From the NCBI GenBank assembly GCA_034434235.1, contig DAOTZV010000192.1:1-64000 (forward strand): a stretch of DNA of 64,000 nt, in the 5' to 3' direction. Every line of letters begins with the position of its first letter. The first letter of the stretch is position 1. A program made the translations under genes and the position numbers. Shown piece by piece: positions 1 to 9,133 of the stretch. Below the pieces are notes generated by a model. That model searched no databases. It had not been told where the DNA came from and saw only the letters and a list, made by a program, of their open reading frames with translations. This DNA is from CAKZKT01 sp034434235 (GTDB lineage Bacteria; Chloroflexota; Anaerolineae; CG2-30-64-16).

Positions 1-467
1 GGGTTAAGGAGGCCGGTGGTGGTCTCGCAGTGCACCGCGCCGACATGGGTGATCGTCGGATCGTGGTCGAGCGCCATCGCCACCGCCTCGGCCACGGCCG
101 GCCGGCTCTCCTCGAAGGTCACGGCCGAGGCGGCGATTCGCAAAGTCCTGGCAATCTGGAGCATCCGTTGGCCGTATGCGCCGTTGACCACGAACAGCCA
201 TTTGCCGTCCGGCGGCGTGATCGAGCCGATGACGGCCTCAATGCCGAAGGTGCCGCTGCCCTGCATGAGGATCGCTTCGTAACCCCGGCCATCGGCCTCC
301 GCCAGCCGGAGCAGCTCCTGGCGGATCTCGCGCACGATAGCGATGAATGCGCCATCGCGCGAACCCAGGTCATGCAACATGGCCTGCTTCACCGTCGCGC
401 TCGTGGTCAACGGGCCGGGTGTGAAAAGTGGTTTATCCTTATAAGTGGTCAAGAGCTCCGACTCCAT
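1..467 (-). CDS. phnW: 2-aminoethylphosphonate--pyruvate aminotransferase (N-terminal part, runs off left edge)
   Basis: Translating the minus strand from the ATG at 467 gives about 155 residues with no stop before the window edge. The start MESELLTTYKDKPLFTPGPL is typical of PhnW, where the LFTPGPLTTS stretch opens the fold-type I aminotransferase. Further family-like stretches follow: the GSGTFGIEAVIGS segment that contacts PLP phosphate, and HCETTTGLLN at the very edge. The PLP lysine would lie outside the window. The enzyme transfers the amino group of 2-aminoethylphosphonate to pyruvate, giving phosphonoacetaldehyde and alanine in the cytoplasm. It is the last visible gene of a phosphonate uptake operon, separated from the permease by a 133-bp repeat-filled gap. 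A TTG a few codons downstream, preceded by GGAG, is an alternative start. Identification is strong because of both sequence and neighbours. Confidence 0.88.
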   Translation of the reverse strand, partial: MESELLTTYKDKPLFTPGPLTTSATVKQAMLHDLGSRDGAFIAIVREIRQELLRLAEADGRGYEAILMQGSGTFGIEAVIGSITPPDGKWLFVVNGAYGQRMLQIARTLRIAASAVTFEESRPAVAEAVAMALDHDPTITHVGAVHCETTTGLLN

Positions 468-600
468 AGTTTTGGATTGCGGCGCAAAACGCCGCTTTGG
501 ATTGCGGCGCAAAACGCCGCTTTGGATTGCGGCGCAAAACGCCGCTTTGGATTCTCCCTCGCGGAATCAAAAGCGGCGACGAGTCGCCGCAATCCAAATT
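468..600. repeat. 25-bp direct repeats of a hairpin, bounded by inverted TTTGGATTGCGGCG ends
   Basis: Three exact tandem copies of a 25-bp unit (471-495, 496-520, 521-545) each contain the hairpin GCGGCG-CAAAA-CGCCGC. A fourth, different hairpin (GCGGCGAC-GA-GTCGCCGC) ends at 590. The left end TTTGGATTGCGGCG (471) is the reverse complement of the right end CGCCGCAATCCAAA (ends 598), so the block looks like a small element with 14-bp inverted ends. A related 76-bp element is at 53725-53800. It fills the gap between the permease and phnW, both on the minus strand. Confidence 0.85.
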
Positions 601-2376
<1,776 letters not shown>

Positions 2377-2384
2377 GGAAGGGC

Positions 2385-3521
2385 CTACGCTGACTCCGGA
2401 TAAATGCGGAGCGCCTCGACGGGAAGGTGCACAGAGAGGCACGCGCCCGGGTAGACCGTTTTGATCGGGCCGGCGGCGTCGAGATAGGCGGTCAGCTGCA
2501 GCCCGCTCCACTGCTGCCGGTCGGACCGGGGCGGACAGTCTTCCCTTTTCGGCAGTTGCAGGTGCAACCGTTGAAACGGGCCGAGAAATTCGATCTCGTG
2601 CACGCGCGCTTCCACCACATTGATCATGTCCAGGCCATCGTGCAGAATGCGCACGTCTTCCGGCCGGATGGCGACCGTGACCCGAGAACCCGACGGCAAG
2701 CTGGCTGCGCTCGCGGGTGTGTGGAGGAGGGCGCCGCCGCATTGCACCTGCGCTACCCGGCCCGCCACCACCACGCCGGGCAGGAAGTTCATCAGCCCGA
2801 CGAAATCGGCGACGAACGGGGTGGCCGGCGCCCGATAGACCTCGCGCGGCGTGCCGATCTGGACGATGCGACCGCCCTCCATCACCACGATCCGGTCGGC
2901 CATCGTCAACGCCTCCTCCTGGTCGTGCGTCACCATGATCGTTGTGACCCCCAGCCGGCGCTGCAGCGCGGCCACCTCCAGCCGCAGCCGGGCCCGCACC
3001 CGCGCGTCGAGCGCGGACAGCGGCTCGTCCAGGAGGAGCAGGCCGGGCGAGATCGCCAGGGCGCGCGCCAGCGCCACCCGTTGCTGCTGCCCGCCGGAGA
3101 GCTGCGCCGGATAGCGCATCTCGTAGCCCTCCAGGCCCACCAGGCGCACCATTTCCCTTACGCGCGCGGCCACCTGAGCCCGGGGCAGGCGACGGCTCTC
3201 CAGCCCATAGGCGATGTTCTGCGCCACGGTCAGATTGGGGAAGAGGGCATAGGACTGAAAGACGATGCCGAAGTCCCGCCGACTGGGCGGCAGGCGCGTG
3301 ACATCTACTCCCGCCTGGATCACCTGACCGGCGCTCGGCTCCTCCAAGCCGGCGATGATGCGCAGCAGGGTGGTCTTGCCGCAGCCGCTGGGCCCGAGCA
3401 GGAACAGGAACTCCCCTTCGCGCACGTCCAACGACACATCGTTCAGCGCGGCGACCTTGCCGAAGAACTTGTTGACGTGGCGGATCTGGAGGTAAGGCGA
3501 TGCTTGAGTCATCTGGGTCAT
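2385..3521 (-). CDS. 2-aminoethylphosphonate ABC transporter, ATP-binding protein
   Basis: A 378-residue ABC ATPase of the PotA/FbpC class. Walker A GPSGCGKT is at residues 43-50, the Q-loop glutamine at 89, the signature LSGGQ at 141-145 and Walker B LLLLDE at 161-166. A C-terminal TOBE-like regulatory extension follows from about 240, including the TVAIRPEDVRI segment usual in this class. It powers import through the fused permease encoded just downstream. It lies between the binding protein (57 bp upstream, separated by a 34-bp palindrome) and the permease (8 bp downstream). PhnT-like function is inferred from the phnW neighbour; by sequence alone it could serve iron or polyamine import. 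Confidence 0.87.
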   Translation of the reverse strand: MTQMTQASPYLQIRHVNKFFGKVAALNDVSLDVREGEFLFLLGPSGCGKTTLLRIIAGLEEPSAGQVIQAGVDVTRLPPSRRDFGIVFQSYALFPNLTVAQNIAYGLESRRLPRAQVAARVREMVRLVGLEGYEMRYPAQLSGGQQQRVALARALAISPGLLLLDEPLSALDARVRARLRLEVAALQRRLGVTTIMVTHDQEEALTMADRIVVMEGGRIVQIGTPREVYRAPATPFVADFVGLMNFLPGVVVAGRVAQVQCGGALLHTPASAASLPSGSRVTVAIRPEDVRILHDGLDMINVVEARVHEIEFLGPFQRLHLQLPKREDCPPRSDRQQWSGLQLTAYLDAAGPIKTVYPGACLSVHLPVEALRIYPESA

Positions 3522-3532
3522 GCCTCAGCATG

Positions 3533-3566
3533 ACGTGCCAGGCACTCTGAAAGGCGCCTGGCACGT
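3533..3566. repeat. 34-bp palindrome, ACGTGCCAGGC family, copy 1
   Basis: A 34-bp imperfect palindrome with arms ACGTGCCAGGC and GCCTGGCACGT. It sits in the 57-bp gap between the binding-protein and ATPase genes of the phosphonate operon. Same-length relatives are at 13524-13557, 44528-44561 and 61752-61785. Its place inside an operon suggests a transcript-level hairpin, for example one stabilising the upstream cistron, but this is inference. Confidence 0.85.
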
Positions 3567-3578
3567 TCACAGCACCTC

Positions 3579-4631
3579 TTACTTCGGCTCCGACTTGGCG
3601 TCGTACCGCTTCATCCACTCCTGCAGCACGCGTTCCCGATCGGCCGCGGCCTTCACCAGGTCGTTCTTGATCAACTGCTTGATAGGGTCGGCCGGATAGC
3701 CTGCCGGGATCGCCACGCCGGTATCGGCCGCCGTGATGGGATAGCTGGTCGCATACAGTTTCATGGCCTCGGGGCTGATGGCCCAGTCGAGGAAGGTGCG
3801 GGCGGCCGGTTTGATCTGCGCCTTTTTGACCAGCGCGTTGGCCTCGGTCTCCCAGCCGGAGCCTTCCTTCGGGAAGACCGCCTCGATCGGCTGGCCGTCA
3901 GCTTTCTGCTTGATGGCGCGATAGTCAAAGGAGATGCCGATCACCGTTTCGCCCGCGCCGGCCATCTTGCACGGCTTGGAGCCGGAGTGGGTATAGACCG
4001 CGATGTTCTCGTTGAGTTTGTCCAGATACTTCCAGCCCTCCGCTTCGCCCTTGAGCTGCAGGATGGCGGAGACGGACAGATAGCCGGTGCCGGAGGAGTT
4101 TGGGTTGGGCATCACGATCAGGCCCTTGTATTCGGGCTTCAACAGGTCGTCCCAGGAGACCGGCATGGGCAGCTTTTTCGCGGCCAGCTCCTTCGTGTTG
4201 ACGCAGAAGGCCGAGAACCAGGTGTCAATCCCCACCCAGTGCGGCGGATTTCGGCTATCGCGGAAATTGGGCCGAATCTTGTCCAGGCCAGCGGGCGCAT
4301 AGGGCGCCAACAGGCCCTCTTTGTCGGCGACCAGCAGGCTGGTAGCCGCGAGGCCCCAAACCACATCGGCCTGCGGGTTGGCCTTTTCGGCCAGCAGTTT
4401 GGCCGTGACGATGCCGGTCGAATCGCGCACGATGTTGACTTTGATGTTCGGGTGCTTCTCGTTGAAGGGCGGCAGGTATTTGGCGATCTGGTCATCTTCC
4501 AGCGCGGTGTAGACGGTGATCTCACCAGCGTCGGCTTGCCCGCTCGGGGCCGGTTGCACGATCGCACAACCGGCGAGCAGGGCGCCCAGGATGGTCGCCA
4601 ACAGGATGAAGTGCAGCGTTCGGGTGGTCAT
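3579..4631 (-). CDS. 2-aminoethylphosphonate ABC transporter, substrate-binding lipoprotein
   Basis: A 350-residue periplasmic or surface binding protein. A lipoprotein signal occupies residues 1-21 with lipobox LLAGC (Cys22). The mature part opens with GEITVYTALEDDQIAKYLPPF, typical of the iron/2-aminoethylphosphonate binding family (extracellular solute-binding family 1/6-like). It should deliver substrate to the double permease encoded two genes downstream. The ATG is preceded by AAGGAG. The surE stop lies 46 bp upstream with no clear promoter between, so the genes may be co-transcribed from the surE side. The phnW neighbour makes 2-aminoethylphosphonate (PhnS-like) the best substrate guess. 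Confidence 0.86.
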   Translation of the reverse strand: MTTRTLHFILLATILGALLAGCAIVQPAPSGQADAGEITVYTALEDDQIAKYLPPFNEKHPNIKVNIVRDSTGIVTAKLLAEKANPQADVVWGLAATSLLVADKEGLLAPYAPAGLDKIRPNFRDSRNPPHWVGIDTWFSAFCVNTKELAAKKLPMPVSWDDLLKPEYKGLIVMPNPNSSGTGYLSVSAILQLKGEAEGWKYLDKLNENIAVYTHSGSKPCKMAGAGETVIGISFDYRAIKQKADGQPIEAVFPKEGSGWETEANALVKKAQIKPAARTFLDWAISPEAMKLYATSYPITAADTGVAIPAGYPADPIKQLIKNDLVKAAADRERVLQEWMKRYDAKSEPK

Positions 4632-4677
4632 CGGTTGCTCCTTGATGAATGTGGGATGGATGGACTGGCCTTCGGAT

Positions 4678-5514
4678 TCATTGCGTCATCTCGGCCGCCG
4701 AGAGCAGCGGCAGGGTCAGAGAAGCGCGCGAAAGGTCCCACGGCACGACGCACAACAGATCGGGGAATGCCCGCAGAGGAGTGATGGAAACGTACCCCAG
4801 CTCCACAGCCCAGGCATCGGTCCAGGGTTCCGGCGCCGGCCGCTCTTCGCCGTCGGTGGAGACGACGAGGGTGTTTTCGGCATGCGGGTCGGCGCTGAAG
4901 CGATAGCGGGTGAGGCAGGAGGCGTTGGCCGGGGTTGTGATCAGCGTGCCCATCAGCCGGGAGACGGGCAGGTTCGGCGCGTTGACGTTGAGCATGACCG
5001 GCACCGACTCCGAACCGGCGCTGGCCGCAGGCGGGGGATTGACCCGCCACAGGCGCACGGCTTCGCCCAGCGCCCAGGTGGCCGCTTCCCAGTGCGCTAC
5101 GCCGGACGGGTCGGCATCCAGGGAGATGGCGATGGCCGGCGCGCCCAGCAGGTGCGCGGTCAGCGCTGCGCCGACCGTGCCGGAATAGAAGACATCGCGG
5201 CCCAGATTGGCGCCGTGGTTGATGCCGCTGACGACCAGATCGCAAGGAGCGGCCAGCAAGCCGCGCAAGCCGACGTGGACGCAGGTGGCCGGCGTGCCCG
5301 CCAGGGCGTAAGCGGTGACGTTGCGAGGCTGGCCGTCCGGATGTCGGTAGGGGAAGCAAGAGAAGGAGCGGGACGGCGGCAGGGCCGCGCCGTAGCCACT
5401 ATAGTTGGTCGTCGGCGCCAGGATGGTGACCTGCCCCACTTTGGCCAGGGCACGCGCGGCGGCCCAGAGCCCGGGCGCAGCGATGCCGTCGTCGTTAGTT
5501 AACAGGATGTTCAT
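4678..5514 (-). CDS. surE: 5'/3'-nucleotidase SurE
   Basis: A 278-residue cytoplasmic phosphatase of the SurE family. The N-terminus MNILLTNDDGI carries the paired metal-binding aspartates (D8, D9), and VSGINHGANLGRDVFYSGTVGAA carries the conserved Asn and the phosphate-site loop. SurE enzymes remove phosphate from nucleoside 5'- or 3'-monophosphates. The ATG at 5514 is chosen because GAGGAG precedes it and the family always begins with this motif. It overlaps the end of a 70-aa ORF by 20 bp, suggesting translational coupling. The C-terminal third is more divergent than the core. Its place in front of a phosphonate uptake operon may be incidental. Confidence 0.92.
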   Translation of the reverse strand: MNILLTNDDGIAAPGLWAAARALAKVGQVTILAPTTNYSGYGAALPPSRSFSCFPYRHPDGQPRNVTAYALAGTPATCVHVGLRGLLAAPCDLVVSGINHGANLGRDVFYSGTVGAALTAHLLGAPAIAISLDADPSGVAHWEAATWALGEAVRLWRVNPPPAASAGSESVPVMLNVNAPNLPVSRLMGTLITTPANASCLTRYRFSADPHAENTLVVSTDGEERPAPEPWTDAWAVELGYVSITPLRAFPDLLCVVPWDLSRASLTLPLLSAAEMTQ

Positions 5515-5707
5515 CGCTCCACTCCTCGGCCTGTTGCTCAGGGCTTTCAGCGCCGCGAGCCAACATCTGGGCGATTTCACTGGCCAATGCCTTTCGTCTG
5601 CCAAAAGGATCGCGCCGGATCGGCCGGCTGCCGTATAGCCGATGGAGTTGGGTCAAGAGGTTTTGGGGAGAAGAGCGATGATTGGCTTCTTTCGCTGACG
5701 TCGCCAT
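5495..5707 (-). CDS. Small hypothetical protein (70 aa) coupled to surE
   Basis: A 70-residue, charged, mostly helical-looking protein (MATSAKEANHRSSPQNLLTQ...) with no signal peptide or membrane segment. Support for translation: a strong GGGAGG site 7 nt before the ATG, and a 20-bp overlap of its 3' end with the start of surE, a common sign of coupled translation. The family is not recognised. It is the first gene of the minus-strand run that continues through surE into the phosphonate operon. Confidence 0.6.
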   Translation of the reverse strand: MATSAKEANHRSSPQNLLTQLHRLYGSRPIRRDPFGRRKALASEIAQMLARGAESPEQQAEEWSDEHPVN

Positions 5708-5798
5708 GCTATAGCCTCCCTTCGTGCTGTGTACTGATCACTCTACGAGGCAGTATTACAGAGGGTCGTAAAATTGAGGCTAAGAGCAGGTTATGGGG

Positions 5799-5826
5799 AT
5801 ATTAGCGATGTGTTAAGGTTTGCTAA
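5799..5826 (-). promoter_or_regulatory. Possible promoter for the small ORF-surE-phosphonate run
   Basis: On the minus strand TTAGCA (5826-5821) is followed after 16 bp by TAATAT (5804-5799), about 90 bp before the first start codon at 5707. The -35 is weak, so this is tentative. The rest of 5708-5932 shows nothing else recognisable. Confidence 0.3.
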
Positions 5827-5932
5827 TCCGTCGGAAGTCCCAGTTCTCGATGCTACTCATGGATATGGGTTCCACTGATGCGGCGGAAGGCTCAGATTGT
5901 CAAACGGAGTTGTCGGTCATAGGATGACAGGG

Positions 5933-6955
5933 TTATTTCAATCCATCCACGATCGCCTTCACGTTGTACTTCATCATGTCAATGTAGGTCGGCGCCGGGC
6001 CGTTGGCTTCGGTGATCGAATGGGTGAACAGTTCGGTCACCACTTTGATCCCGACTTCCTGCGCCAATTGGCGGGCAAGCTGCGGGTTCGTGCCGGTCTC
6101 CAGGAAGATGGCCGGCGCGCCGGTCGCGCGGATGTGCTCCACCAATTGGGCCATCTGTTGGGCCGACGGCGAGGCCCCGGTGCTGACGCTGGGGATCACC
6201 GCGCCGACGATGGTGAAGCCGTAGCGGTCGGCGAAGTAGCCGAAGCTCTCGTGGTTGGTCACCAACAACCGCCTTTCGGCCGGGATCTGGCTGACCTGCT
6301 CGCGGATCCAGGCGTCGAGCTCTTTGAGTTTGGCGATGTACGCATCGGCATTGCGAGCGTAGATCGCCGCCCCGCCGGGATCGGCCTGGCTCAAACCGTC
6401 GCGGATGTTTTCGGTGTACTTGATTGCGTTGATCGGATCGAGCCAGAAATGCGGGTCGCCTTCGTGATGGTGGTGCCCGGCATGCTCATCGGCGGCCGGG
6501 GTGGCGGCGGCCGCGCCAGGCTGGTGTTCCTCATCCTCATCTTCGTGCGCGGCTTCCTCGCTGCCCGGCTCGCGCGTGGTCAGCCCGGCCGAGGCCACGA
6601 TGACGGCGCGCTGGCCGCCGGCATTCGCCAGGACGTCTTCCAGCCAGCTCTCGAAGCCGGCCCCGTTGACGATCAACACCTGGCTTTCGGCGATCCTGGC
6701 CACATCCTGCGGCGTGGGCTCGAACCCATGGGGATCCACCCCGATCGGGATGAGCGCGGCGACCTTGAGGCGGTCGCCCGCTACGTTCTGCGCGATGTCG
6801 GCCAGGAAGGTTTCGACGGCCAACGCTTTGAGCGCCGCGCGACCCGCATCCGTCGAGGGCCGGGACGCGGGTTGCGGGCCTGCCGTACTGCAGGCCGTCA
6901 GGCCGAGCAGGGCCAAAGCGATGATCAACCCGCGGAGAACAGAAAAGCGGCTCAT
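5933..6955 (-). CDS. Zinc/manganese ABC transporter substrate-binding lipoprotein (ZnuA-like)
   Basis: A 340-residue cluster A-I metal-binding protein. A signal peptide ends in the lipobox LTAC (Cys22). Conserved metal-site segments follow: FEPTPQDVARI with the first His just before it, a long charged loop EEAAHEDEDEEHQ...DEHAGHHHHEGD, then PHFWLDP. The His/Asp/Glu-rich loop is a hallmark of zinc-specific ZnuA proteins, so zinc is favoured over manganese. The ATG at 6955 has AGGAGG 5 nt upstream. No permease or ATPase gene is adjacent, so partners must be elsewhere. Upstream lie a near-consensus promoter and a perfect Fur-family operator, consistent with metal-responsive repression. Confidence 0.88.
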   Translation of the reverse strand: MSRFSVLRGLIIALALLGLTACSTAGPQPASRPSTDAGRAALKALAVETFLADIAQNVAGDRLKVAALIPIGVDPHGFEPTPQDVARIAESQVLIVNGAGFESWLEDVLANAGGQRAVIVASAGLTTREPGSEEAAHEDEDEEHQPGAAAATPAADEHAGHHHHEGDPHFWLDPINAIKYTENIRDGLSQADPGGAAIYARNADAYIAKLKELDAWIREQVSQIPAERRLLVTNHESFGYFADRYGFTIVGAVIPSVSTGASPSAQQMAQLVEHIRATGAPAIFLETGTNPQLARQLAQEVGIKVVTELFTHSITEANGPAPTYIDMMKYNVKAIVDGLK

Positions 6956-7041
6956 GTCAACCTCCTGAATTTGATAATCTATTTCGATTTTTCTCGATAG
7001 AACTTCTGCATCTCCAGATGATGCGAGTCCCTGACGAATAT

Positions 7042-7056
7042 TGATAATAATTATCA
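7042..7056. promoter_or_regulatory. Fur-family operator (perfect 7-1-7 inverted repeat)
   Basis: TGATAATAATTATCA is a perfect 7-1-7 inverted repeat, extended to 19 bp (ATTGATAATAATTATCAAT, 7040-7058). This is the core recognition sequence of Fur, Zur and PerR family repressors. It lies just downstream of the expected start site of the metal-binding lipoprotein gene, where a repressor would block transcription. The sequence is closest to the iron (Fur) version, but the target looks like a zinc protein, so Fur versus Zur cannot be decided here. Confidence 0.85.
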
Positions 7057-7069
7057 ATTTTCATTTGCC

Positions 7070-7098
7070 AGTATACCATAGATGCGCCTGGCTGTCAA
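7070..7098 (-). promoter_or_regulatory. Sigma-70 type promoter of the ZnuA-like gene
   Basis: Minus-strand TTGACA (7098-7093), a 17-bp spacer, then TATACT (7075-7070). One mismatch to consensus in the -10. The predicted start falls near 7063, directly upstream of the Fur-family box at 7042-7056. Confidence 0.8.
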
Positions 7099-7204
7099 AT
7101 CCGGCAGGTGGGATGCAGCAATTCCAAATGCGCCGCGCGCGTTGCCGGCGCGTTGTGCGTCCGGCGGGACCACCCCCAGGGCCGCCCCCAGCGGGGCTGT
7201 CCCC

Positions 7205-7607
7205 AGCTCGCCGTACAATGGCCGGACGAGCTGAAGCTCGCCGTACAACGGCCGGACGAGCTGAAGTTCGCTGTACAATGGCCGGACGAGCTGAAGCTCG
7301 CCGTACAACGGCCGGACGAGCTGAAGTTCGCTGTACAACGGCCGGACGAGCTGAAGCTCGCCGTACAACGGCCGGACGAGCTGAAGCTCGCCGTACAACG
7401 GCCGGACGAGCTGAAGCTCGCCGTACAATGGCCGGACGAGCTGAAGCTCGCCGTACAATGGCCGGACGAGCTGAAGCTCGCCGCACAATGGCCGGACGAG
7501 CTGAAGCTCGCTGTACAACGGCCGGACGAGCTGAAGCTCGCCGCACAACGGCCGGACGAGCTGAAGCTCGCTGTACAATGGCCCGACGAGCTGAAGCTCG
7601 CCCTACA
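7205..7607. repeat. 30-bp tandem repeat array, about 13 copies
   Basis: Twelve full 30-bp units run from 7231 to 7590 with partial copies at both ends. The core of the unit is CGAGCTGAAGCTCGCCGTAC. Each contains the 6-2-6 inverted repeat CGAGCT-GA-AGCTCG. Units differ by single bases (GTACAATG versus GTACAACG, GCCGCAC versus GCCGTAC). Several frames stay open through the array because 30 is a multiple of three, but no start with a ribosome site is seen, so I read it as non-coding. It fills the gap between the FAH-family gene (ends 7603) and the ZnuA promoter. The 40-bp array at 15825-15970 shares the core motif. The remaining part, 7099-7204, shows nothing recognisable. Confidence 0.9.
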
Positions 7608-8466
7608 GGCGTTCGACCTGACAGGGGTTGGTCAGTGCGCCGATCCCTTCCACTTCGACCGTCACCACATCGCCGTCCCGCAGGAAGACGGGCGGCTTGC
7701 GGAACGCGCCGACCCCGGGCGGGGTGCCCGTCAGGATGATGTCGCCGGGCAACAGGGTGAAGGCGCGCGTGATGAATTCGATCAGCTCGGGGATGCGGAA
7801 GATAAGCTGATCGGTGCGCGAGTCCTGCATTACCCGGCCGTTGACGCGCGTGCGGATCGGCAGGCCGTGCGGCTCGGGCACCTCGTCGCGCGTCACGATC
7901 CACGGCCCGAGCGGGCAGAAGGTGTCGAGCGATTTGCCGCGCACCCACTGGCCGTCTCCCTTCTGGAGGTCGCGCGCGGTCACGTCGTTCGCCACGGTGT
8001 AGCCGAAGACGTAATCGTAGGCGTCGCGGGCGGCCACGCGGCGGGCCGACCGGCCGATCACTACGGCCAGCTCGGCCTCCCAGTCTATCTGGTCCGACAG
8101 GCCCGGGTCCCAGCGGATCTCATCGCCCGGGCCGATCACCGCGGTGGGGAACTTGGCGAAGATGATCGGCCGTTCCGGCAGCGCCGCGTTCTGTTCGCGC
8201 ACGTGATCGAAGTAGTTCTGGCCGATGGCCACGATCTTCGAGGGCCGCACGGGCGGGCCTAGCTTGAGGCCCGCCAGCGGCCGCGCGTAAGCCGACCGGT
8301 CGCGCGCGGCCAGGTCGCGCGCCAGTCGCGTCCAGGCGTCGGGCCCGGCGGCGATCAACGATGCCATGTCGCTGATGGCCGCCGCCGCGGTCAGGTCAAT
8401 GACCTGTTCGCCGTGCAGGGCACCCACGCGGGTTTGCCCTTCATGCAGAAATGTCAACAGACGCAT
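7603..8466 (-). CDS. Fumarylacetoacetate hydrolase family protein
   Basis: A 287-residue enzyme with a short N-terminal domain and the C-terminal FAH fold from about residue 80. Family marks include KIVAIGQNYFDHVREQ, the acidic metal site in DWEAELAVVIG, YTVANDVTARDLQ and the late TGTPPGVG loop. Members hydrolyse C-C bonds of acylpyruvates or decarboxylate/isomerise related diacids using a divalent metal. The exact substrate cannot be told from sequence. The closest match in architecture is the ureidoglycolate-lyase/acylpyruvase-like group. It is the last gene of the operon starting at 13466; its start overlaps the DUF2344 gene by 26 bp. The stop codon falls at the edge of the 30-bp repeat array. 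Confidence 0.9.
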   Translation of the reverse strand: MRLLTFLHEGQTRVGALHGEQVIDLTAAAAISDMASLIAAGPDAWTRLARDLAARDRSAYARPLAGLKLGPPVRPSKIVAIGQNYFDHVREQNAALPERPIIFAKFPTAVIGPGDEIRWDPGLSDQIDWEAELAVVIGRSARRVAARDAYDYVFGYTVANDVTARDLQKGDGQWVRGKSLDTFCPLGPWIVTRDEVPEPHGLPIRTRVNGRVMQDSRTDQLIFRIPELIEFITRAFTLLPGDIILTGTPPGVGAFRKPPVFLRDGDVVTVEVEGIGALTNPCQVERL

Positions 8467-9133
8467 GATGCTCTTCTCCAGACAGGATCAACGCCAGCCG
8501 GATGATGCGGCGCAGGGCCGTTTCGTAGCCCAGCTCGGCCAGCAGTTCATCGGGCCGGCCGGTGGCGGCCGGCTCGATCCGCACTTCTGTCTCAAAGGAT
8601 TGGCCCAGGTCGCAAGGGCCGGTGTAGGCGAGGGACCGGATCAACGGCCGCAGGTCGTAGCGGCTGATCTCCTTGCCGCGACGCCGCTCGCGCCATGCTT
8701 CGGGCCGGGCCATGAAGCGCGCCAGGCGGTCGGCGAACGCCGCGGCCGGCTCGTCCGTCTCCACCTCGACCCGATAGCGCGCGCCGCACACGGCCGCCTG
8801 CAGCGCCGGCCACGCGCGGGGCACCGGCTCGGCGGCGATCAGCCGGATGCCGGACGGCAACGCCGGCGCCAGCCGCGCCAGGAAGTCGGCCGGGGCCAGC
8901 TCTTCGTTCAGGAACACGTCCACCAGCTCGGCCTGGCCGGTGAAGCCGACCGGCAACGCGGCCGCGAAGTGCAGCCGCGCCTGGGGATTGAACCCCTGCG
9001 AGTAGGCCAGCGGCAGCCGCGCCCGCCGGATGGCCCGTTCCCACGTGCGCGCCATGTCGAGATGGCCGACATACTTCACGCTGTCGTCCGTGGCAAAGGT
9101 GACCCGCATCCGCTGCGCGTACGTCTCGCTCAT
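8441..9133 (-). CDS. DUF2344 (TIGR03936-type radical-SAM-linked) protein
   Basis: A 230-residue protein starting MSETYAQRMRVTFATDDSVKYVGHLDMARTWERAIRRA, with the GHLD and FNPQ(A/P)R-like segments typical of DUF2344. Family knowledge: these proteins are encoded beside, or fused to, the TIGR03960 radical SAM protein, and the pair is often found near ribosome or RNA-modification genes; their reaction is unknown. Here the partner gene is in the same operon but two genes upstream. The ATG overlaps the preceding stop as ATGA, which fixes the start at 9133. The predicted fold is an RNA-binding-like alpha/beta domain, but no catalytic motif is evident. Confidence 0.88.
   Translation of the reverse strand: MSETYAQRMRVTFATDDSVKYVGHLDMARTWERAIRRARLPLAYSQGFNPQARLHFAAALPVGFTGQAELVDVFLNEELAPADFLARLAPALPSGIRLIAAEPVPRAWPALQAAVCGARYRVEVETDEPAAAFADRLARFMARPEAWRERRRGKEISRYDLRPLIRSLAYTGPCDLGQSFETEVRIEPAATGRPDELLAELGYETALRRIIRLALILSGEEHHASVDISA

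Noticed and set aside
7205..7607. CRISPR array
   Set aside because: Units are contiguous 30-bp repeats with no unique spacers, and there are no cas genes in the window.
7054..7739. Repeat protein of 10-residue units (ELKLAVQRPD or GELQLVRPLY) encoded by the 30-bp array
   Set aside because: Several frames are open on both strands because the unit is a multiple of three; no ribosome site or proper start is seen, and one frame would overlap the FAH-family gene.
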